Shown here: piece by piece, positions 57,290-64,000 of the stretch | How the letters are laid out: each line of letters opens with the position of its first letter | Numbering within the stretch: the first letter of the stretch is position 1 | Origin: Topomyia yanbarensis | Taxonomy: Eukaryota > Arthropoda > Insecta > Diptera > Culicidae | Reading direction: 5' to 3' | Assembly (NCBI RefSeq): GCF_030247195.1 | Contig: NC_080671.1 | Span: forward strand, 184,987,725-185,051,724 | DNA length: 64,000 nucleotides | Position numbers and translations under genes: made by a program | Notes under the pieces: generated by a model | What the model was told of the DNA's origin: nothing | Databases searched by the model: none | The model's input: only the letters and a program-made list of their open reading frames with translations

Positions 57290-58060
57290 CAACCTTAGCG
57301 AAGACCGGATAACCAACACCAATGTGATTTGTGTGGTATGTTCACAGGGAAGGGAAAAAAACAAAGATCGCCTGTTCTCCATGTTAGGAGCGGCTCGAAG
57401 CAAGATCTGTCCCGGGAATGGGAAATCGAAGTAGAAATGTGGTTCTGCGGCAGCCCCATCACGTAGCGCAACCTTGGTAAGGAAAAACACCGAATCTTCA
57501 ATCAATAACTCTGAAAAATGTAAAGTAAGATACCTGAAAAACCAATCGGCAAATGACACTGGGTACTTGGAAAGTGAACATCTTATTGGAACCTTAGAAA
57601 AGTACCCTGCTTGCTCTAAGGCAACAAATAGTGAAGATGGATAATACGCTCAGGAAGCTCGAGGGCGCGGCATAGACGAAAGAGAATGCCGCGCAGTGAA
57701 CCCCACTGCAGGTGTCTCACTTCGGAATCTCAAGTCGCTAAGAAATCAGAGCACGGTGTCGGTTTTGCAATGCTTGTTACGTAACACCGACGGGTCATTA
57801 GATGGAGGTCACTGAGTGATCATATCCGCGTGTTTAGGACAAGGCGTAAGTTCTTGGACTAAAGCTTGATCAACACCTACGCACCAACAAGCCCCTATGA
57901 TGTGAAAGATGTCTTCTTTGGGCGTCTAGACGCGACCAAAGGATGACGTAAAAATCATCACCGAGGACGCAATTAAACAGTTCAGAAGGGAAAAATTCTT
58001 TCAATAAGTTATTGGCAATGAAAGCTTCCACTCAATCACTAAAGACGCCTAAGGTATACT
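57290..58060 (+). pseudogene. RTE-like LINE fragment: 5' region and endonuclease start
   Basis: The ATG at 57553 gives MTLGTWKVNILLEP, matching the start MxLGTWNVRTLLEPGK of RTE-clade endonucleases. After stops and shifts, LINTYAPTSPYDVKDVFFGR plus LDAT (57868-57935) and DDVKIITEDA match the INVYAPTSPxxDxxKDxFFxxL and DVKIIxGDFNA blocks, with the GDFN acid lost. VIGNESFHSITKD ends the recognisable part at about 58050. The upstream 57290-57550 may be its 5'UTR. RTE elements (JAM-type) are known from Aedes. The copy is dead and truncated. Confidence 0.75.
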
Positions 58061-58213
58061 TATTGCAGCCTACAGAGGGTATAGAGTTCTAAATTACTTT
58101 TGAAAATGTCTTAACTTAATGATGAGGAAAAAAATCAACTGTGAGCCGTTTTGACACACATAATGTCATTTGAGTTCGTTTATTTTAGAAATGAGTCATG
58201 GAAAAAAAAACCT

Positions 58214-58740
58214 GCGAGGGAGGCTGTAAAAGAATGTAAGTCAAATCGGTCGGCCCCTCCGAAGCTGACTCACGTCTCGTCAAGTTTCGATATTTGCGAT
58301 GGTTGTGAGTAGACTAGTTACACAAGCAAAGGTCGATCAGCGAGCAACAGCAACAGCCACTAAAGATGAAAAAAGACGAACGAACAACACGAATTCGGAG
58401 AAAAACGAGATATAGTTGTCTAGATAAATTTCACCGTAAGGGATCCAACCGTCGGTGTGGCTAAGAACTAAATGACGAAAACAGGCATCGGTATTGGGAG
58501 AAATTCCGCTGTCGGGAAACTCACAGTACCAGTTAGCAGATAAATAGGAACGAGTAGCGCCAAGAAAAATTAGAAACTCTGCAAACAGGGTTGTAAAGAG
58601 ATATAAGTCATTATGGTCTGCATTTCTGGATCCGATCGGGTCTCGGCAAGTTGACAATATTTGCAGTAGACCTGAGCAGGTCAGTTATACCAACTGAGGT
58701 TGGACAGCAAACAAGAAACAGGAACTGTGGAAAAAACACG
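58214..58740 (+). repeat. Pair of diverged direct repeats, 367-bp step
   Basis: 58214-58375 and 58581-58740 align in the same orientation. GGCTGTAAAAGAATGTAAGT matches GGTTGTAAAGAGATATAAGT, TCTCGTCAAGTTTCGATATT matches TCTCGGCAAGTTGACAATAT, and AGTTACACAAGCAAAGGTCG matches AGTTATACCAACTGAGGTTG. The spacer holds a minus frame without domains (58337-58657). It is probably the tandemly repeated untranslated region of a retroelement. Confidence 0.5.
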
Positions 58741-61260
58741 AATGATTAATACAAAGTAAAAAGAGCAAGAGTACAATCACTCTCGTAGTAATACCTGATG
58801 GTGCTCCCGAAAGGATGATTGGGAGGAGCAAGAGGTTTAGGTTTAGTCGGTAGGATTAATTCAAACCACCGCAGTAAGAATACTATGAGCTAGCAGGCGG
58901 TGGTGTCTGATCAATATTCCTTCTCGATAATGTACATTGCCCCAATTAGTTGAGCCGAGTGGCCACAAGAATCGGCTCACCGGGCTTCGGAAAACATCTT
59001 CAACGTTTAAGAGTTTGTATACCTTTCATTTATAAGAAACGTAAAAAATCAATTTGGAGCAATTAGTAGGAACTACATTAGTCATTGAATATCTTATATT
59101 AAACGCTTTATAAGTTCAGACTTGCATCAACCATGGGTAAATAAATCCAGCAAGTAACCAAATGACTTTGATGATGTGATGCTATACATAATAATACCTC
59201 AGAATGTTATTGTTTTGCAATAAAAATTGTCTAATGACATCGAACTGAAAAGTGTTGGAGCTATCAGCGAGAATAAATTGAAAACTCTAACAGTTGTAGA
59301 ATTTTTCCAGTCGATTACGAAAAAGGTATTGAATTTAATGTGTTGCCAACGCAATAAAAATGAAATTGCCCCAACAATAAAAAATTAAACTCAAACACAG
59401 AAAATTGAAAATAATAATCGATATTTAATTTTTTTCAATCGTAAATTGAAATCTTTTTGATGCTGACATGACCTCGATTTGCTCTCATCTGGACGATCGA
59501 TTTTGTACCGAGAAAGGGCTGCAAACAACAACTAGCCATCGCGCATCGTCAGCTGCAGCTGACTGAAGGCCCTGCGGCCACACAGGCCTACAAACCATGT
59601 CGTAAACCAATAAATCGATTCGTTTTATTTTATTTCATCTCTCGCGATTCTTCCCCATTTTGAGTGAATCAAAACAATCATGGCTTCGACAGACTCACGG
59701 CGAGTCAGTATCATAAACCGGCAATAAAAACAAACACAACAAACAAACTCTCCGAAATAAGCTGTGACGCCGATGATGTCATACGACCGATACGTACCCG
59801 GTTTGTGTTTTTGGAGGTCTTTCTTTCTGTGTTTCTCCGCGAAGCCCCGAAGACCGAAACTAATGAATGGTTAGTAGTGTTGTTGCCTTCGGACTTTAAT
59901 GGATTTTAGCACAATTTACGACCTCGGTCAATCGAGATTACCTATAAATCGAGTTTTTACAGGTAGGTGGTAGTGGTCATTTTATTTTGCTTACGTGTAA
60001 CAGAGTTACTGAAAGTTGGTGGCCACGTTCTGCCATCAACAGAATCAGTTTGAATGTTGCTGGGCGCAACAATCCATTCCATCATCTAATCTGACAGCTG
60101 TGCAATAATCGCCACTGATATGGATTCCTATTGTTTACACTTGCTTGTAGGAAATGCAAATGGCTCTCCTACGCTGAATTGGAAGTAGGGTGAACTGCTT
60201 ACAGATCGACCATCAATCTTCGTTTGTAGACATTAAAACACTATCTGATTATTTAGGATTGATGACCGATGACCGTTGATAGTAGTTAAGTTTCAGATAA
60301 AGCATCTCACTTCGCCGAAGAAGATTTCCAACAGGCTTACGGAGCAGGTAATATCTAGGATTCTAATAACGCATCTGCCCCATTATCAGTGACAATACCC
60401 TATCTGACGCAGTCAACCGGTTAATCAGTCAGAGTGCCACTTACGAGCACATTGTATATCTACTTACCGCCTGCAGCAAAAGGAATCACTGACAACTCAT
60501 TCGTCAGCTGTCGGTTCGGTGTTTTGTTATGACAAAGAAGAATTAACTCACCTGGAACAAAAAGAGAAGGTGTAAATGTTAAAAGTTTTGCACAATAATT
60601 GGCTTTGTTCGAAGGAGACTGGTAGCAAAATGGTGGAAGATATAAAGTGGGAATACAAGTAAGGATGTAATTGGTGGAACGATGTGTGGTTGTTTGCTCT
60701 GTTGAACCTGTAGAAGCTTCTACTCTGTCGAAAGTGGCACATAGTTGACCTATGACACTGAGGTTTATCTCGTCTGTTTTACGCTGTTTCTACATTGTAA
60801 TATATTAATATTATACCGAATACATTTTTAGACGCGTTCTTATCAAATATCTGCTATGTTTTTCTTATATGCGTAATAATAAATCGTTCGTTCTGACTTT
60901 AAGTTCGGAATAGCCACACGTTTAATGCGAGTGTAAAAGTTCTAGCTAAGATATGCGTTTACACCACTGTAGAGCACGATAACATCATATTTCGAGAATT
61001 TCTCCTAACCCAATGGTGTTAAATATTTGTGTTCCATAAGGCAAAAGAATCCTAATGTTCTCCATTTTTTGAAGTATTTAACGTTTCAATATAGGGTCAC
61101 GTTTCACAATTTTCAGCCGGAATTTTATCCGAGTTTTTGAACGTGAATATCTGCTGTTGTACAGAATAAAAAATGATTTTTGTGCTATCTGGTTGGAAAT
61201 GTGCACAACAATTTTGTAACTAACTCCGTAGAATGTAAAATTACTAAATATAACGGCAAT
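58741..61260. other. Gene-free stretch, partly GC-richer
   Basis: Unique-looking DNA. The frame 59664-59909 has no domain. A possible 51-bp microexon at 60297-60347 (TTTCAG before, GTAATA after, readable as IKHLTSPKKISNRLTEQ) is weak because it lacks a pyrimidine tract. Nothing else is supported. Confidence 0.35.
59548..59563. promoter_or_regulatory. 16-bp palindrome with paired CAGCTG E-boxes
   Basis: GTCAGCTGCAGCTGAC is a perfect palindrome holding two overlapping CAGCTG E-boxes, the binding core of bHLH transcription factors. It is followed by CCCTGCGGCCACAC. It lies in unique, GC-richer DNA. A regulatory role is inference. Confidence 0.35.
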
Positions 61261-61287
61261 AATGGATTTTGTGAAAGTGGTAATTAT

Positions 61288-61410
61288 CCGCATTGGTCCG
61301 CACAATTCGACCAATCAGCGAGCGTTGCTAGGACATCCCTCTTTGTCATACAATGAACTGCGGAACACATATAAAAAGGAAACAATAAAAATTCGTTAGT
61401 TTGCGCTGTC
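61288..61410 (+). promoter_or_regulatory. CCAAT/TATA promoter-like site
   Basis: CCAATCAGCG (61311-61320) and an inverted ATTGG (61292-61296) lie about 60-75 bp upstream of TATAAAAA (61370-61377). The ATTCGTTAGTTTGCG stretch beginning about 20 bp further on could hold a start site. Tight CCAAT plus TATA spacing is typical of strong, for example histone-type, promoters, but no histone coding sequence follows. An ATG at 61414 opens a short frame that runs into the MITE pair at 61518. Confidence 0.4.
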
Positions 61411-61517
61411 GTTATGGGCGTAGCAGCTGCTTCGTTCCATGTCAGCTCGCATTCTTGGGTGTTAATATGGTATATAATCCAATGACACTGGAGTGTCAGT
61501 TTCATGCATGCACAGAA

Positions 61518-61976
61518 CCCGAGCAGAAGAAAATAACTTAAGAATACCAAATACAGGTATACTGTACCCAATACTGAACACCACAATAAGATATTGAGGA
61601 GCCTTGCATAAGAGGTAAAATACTTGAAATAATAACTGAAACATGTACTACGAATAACTGCTTGATACTGAAACGAGTTATTATAATACCTGAATAATAA
61701 CAAAACCTTTTCAACCTTCCAAATACAAAACTCGCTGTATGGAGGAATTCAATATGGTATTGATTTGGTATTTGTAAAAATAACTGGAATACATAAATAA
61801 TACTAAAATAAAGTATTATACCTCATTGAGGTATTAAGCAGTTATTGAAGAATGTTTCTTCAATACCTGCTTAATACCTCAATGAGGTATTAATAATCAA
61901 TTAATACCAGGTTTTGGTATGATAACAGCAAATAGTATGCTCGGGTTATTGGCCAGGTATTTTCTCCTGGTCGGGA
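61518..61976 (+). mobile_element. 459-bp MITE, tandem copy 1
   Basis: It starts CCCGAGCAGAAGAAAATAAC and ends with the complement of CCCGACCAGGAGAAAATACC, an imperfect inverted repeat (18 of 20). It contains a strong internal hairpin: arms of about 37 bp at 61817-61853 and 61857-61893 that include ACCTCATTGAGGTATTAAGC. It also has many (A)TACC/GGTAT words. It is non-coding; the frames on the minus strand come from the repeat itself. Confidence 0.8.
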
Positions 61977-62435
61977 CCCGAGCAGAAGAAAATAACTTAA
62001 GAATACCAAATACAGGTATACTGTACCCAATACTGAACACCACAATAAGATATTGAGGAGCCTTGCATAAGAGGTAAAATACTTGAAATAATAACTGAAA
62101 CATGTACTACGAATAACTGCTTGATACTGAAACGAGTTATTATAATACCTGAATAATAACAAAACCTTTTCAACCTTCCAAATACAAAACTCGCTGTATG
62201 GAGGAATTCAATATGGTATTGATTTGGTATTTGTAAAAATAACTGGAATACATAAATAATACTAAAATAAAGTATTATACCTCATTGAGGTATTAAGCAG
62301 TTATTGAAGAATGTTTCTTCAATACCTGCTTAATACCTCAATGAGGTATTAATAATCAATTAATACCAGGTTTTGGTATGATAACAGCAAATAGTATGCT
62401 CGGGTTATTGGCCAGGTATTTTCTCCTGGTCGGGA
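61977..62435 (+). mobile_element. 459-bp MITE, tandem copy 2
   Basis: It follows copy 1 with no spacer beyond one shared A, has the same length, and appears identical by eye across the unit. The hairpin lies at 62276-62352. The same 60-odd residues are read on the minus strand in both copies, confirming identity. Head-to-tail MITEs are unusual; a very recent duplication or an assembly artefact are both possible. Confidence 0.8.
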
Positions 62436-64000
62436 AGCTACAATGATCACACATCACAAAAAAGCAGAAAGCTCTTTCTTTCGGAGCTGAATAAACGGAT
62501 CTCAAGCGTGCGCTGGTGATGGGGTGGTTCGGTGCGAGAGAATCACACTCTCTTGCCAATTAAAATATATGTGGCGTCCGGGGTGTTCTGATTAATTCAC
62601 CATGGCGTGCGCTCTTTGGTTTAGTTTCCTCTGGCAAGCGGTAGTGCGTTGGTTTATGATTTACTGCTGATATTATGATTTACTGCTAATTGTTTGATAC
62701 CAGTTACTTCGTAAAGCTTACTTACGAGTGCACGGTGTCTCTGGTAGAAAATATTAAGACAAAAATTCAGTATCGCTAAACTACACACTGATCGAAAGCT
62801 TAGATGCACCTAGCATGACTTTGAAATCTTCTATCGAGGGGTCTAGTACATTTATTTTTTTAACATTTTGATGATGATTTATTTAGGTAATTTTTCAATT
62901 TGCAGTTTATAACAAATATCTTCCTTTTAGAAGGTTACATCAGTGAACACACACTGTCAGTGGAACGGACTTGTAACGTTAAAGAAAATCTTCGAAGACA
63001 CCATTTGGCCAGTTTCGCGTTGGTAATTAAGTATCTTGAAATTCTCAAAACAAAACGTTTCTTCCAATTTATGTTTCTACATTTATTTTTGCTCGGGGTT
63101 TCTATGTAACTGTTACATTCGAAATTATGTTCTATGGATGTTTTGAACAATTTTATCTCATTAAAATTTGTTTTCGTTTTTAGTTTCGTTGAAAATTACG
63201 AATTTAAACACGATCGAAAGACTCTCTCTTTAGAAACACATAAGATCAGTGGTCCACATTTTAATAGAAAATTATACTCTCGGCAAAATCATTTCATGTT
63301 CTGTTTTGTAGTCAGCGAGAAAATGTTTGGAAGCATCATGTAAAATGTAAAATGGTCCGAAAATGATATAATTTTGAACTAGAAAAGGGTAGGAAAAGTA
63401 TCCCAAGCAAACAACTAATATTATGAAATATAAACAAAAGGGTATAATTTCGCGGAATTGAAGAATTTTTAAAACATTATTATAACAGGTTTATAGTTCC
63501 ATGTTGTCCCAAAAACTCATTTGTTTAAGTCTTTCCACAACTCGATAGAAGAAAAAAATTGTAAAGTATTTTAAATAACAGTAAGGTGGTACCGGTACTG
63601 GAAAATTTTCTTTAAAAAAGTGAAGTTTGAAATAAATCTGAACATGTATTAACAAGTATTCTAATCAAGAAAGCACTCTCACTTACTTTCGAATAATATC
63701 TCACCTTCTTGCAGAAGATTTTTTCTTGTAAGGTGGTAAATTCGTTGATTCCTAGGTCGCGACTATCATTGGATTCGATAGCTGATAGATGCTGAACTGA
63801 ATGGTTTGATACTGATGATAAAAAGAAAGATTCTATCTTCTAGCATTTTTCGAGCACGATTCAGTGTAAGTCACTGCACAGTGGCCTAATACAGCAGTTT
63901 GGTTTGCCTGCCTGCCATTCGTAAATCAGACAGCCCATCCCACCGACAACAAATCACAAATTGCGCCATTCCAGACGATGTCCGTCAAATCCAAAATTAC
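62436..64000. other. Gene-free stretch to window end
   Basis: 62440-62640 is GC-richer and looks like the continuation of the unique segment interrupted by the MITE pair. The remaining frames (62900-63109, 62935-63150 on -, 63134-63343) have no recognisable domain. The last 150 bp turn GC-richer again. Confidence 0.4.

Noticed and set aside
60297..60347. 51-bp microexon
   Set aside because: The AG and GT borders fit, but there is no pyrimidine tract, branch-like sequence or neighbouring exon.
61284..62559. Repeated minus-strand protein starting MLLFRYYNNSFQYQ
   Set aside because: It is read from the two tandem MITE copies and is not a gene family.
1..64000. CRISPR array, operon, phage or other prokaryotic system
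   Set aside because: No regularly spaced repeats, operon-like gene runs or ribosome-binding sites exist; retrotransposons, SINEs and splice signals show eukaryotic DNA.

Overview
This window looks like nuclear DNA of a mosquito, most likely a culicine such as Aedes. It is AT-rich, has almost no long open frames, and is packed with decayed transposable elements. These include several copies of a dispersed repeat that I remember as abundant in Aedes (ends TGCCTTTCTCAT / ATGAGAAAGGCA), mosquito-type DD37E Tc1/mariner transposase remnants, R1-like, Jockey-like and RTE-like LINE remnants, a tRNA-derived SINE and many MITEs. The species call is inference from repeat content only. No rRNA gene, true tRNA gene, CRISPR array or bacterial feature was seen.

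1-15 kb: a TCGCGAA-rich repeat (also at about 14.7 kb), a fold-back element, a 259-bp hAT-type MITE with a perfect 8-bp target duplication, a promoter-like unique segment near 3.3 kb, two 161-bp MITEs, two copies of the Aedes-type repeat (6.4-7.5 kb on +, 9.65-10.8 kb on -), a fold-back element at 7.5 kb, a GGGGTAAGTTGGCGG element, and a possible terminal exon ending at 14144.

15-38 kb: mostly gene-free DNA with a LINE scrap at 16 kb, then a nest of dead elements. A DD37E transposase lies at 24.1-24.9 kb. A minus-strand Jockey-like LINE (25.2-27.85 kb) is interrupted by a 1350-bp TA-flanked MITE. A second DD37E remnant lies at 28.5-28.96 kb. There is a large inverted repeat at 31.2-31.9 kb, a rearranged LINE at 33.3-34.8 kb, a fold-back element at 34.9-35.1 kb, a second hAT MITE at 36.16-36.43 kb and the best-preserved DD37E transposase at 36.65-37.46 kb.

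38-44.4 kb: a tRNA-derived SINE with 16-bp target duplications, an unidentified 188-codon frame, and the best candidate for host coding DNA, a minus-strand first coding exon at 39830-39930 with a consensus splice donor and a long unique upstream region that could be its 5'UTR and promoter. AT-rich and diverged tandem repeats follow.

44.6-64 kb: two copies of one R1-like LINE family in opposite orientation (48.2-44.6 kb on -, 55.3-57.1 kb on +), another Aedes-type repeat, an RTE-like endonuclease fragment at 57.55-58.06 kb, diverged direct repeats, a CCAAT/TATA promoter-like site at 61.3 kb, and two apparently identical head-to-tail copies of a 459-bp MITE at 61.5-62.4 kb.

The genes here do not form a pathway. 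Nearly everything recognisable is a dead selfish element, and most host sequence is probably intronic or intergenic. I did not find a convincing new biological system. The most original signals are MITE architectures and two unidentified coding-like stretches.
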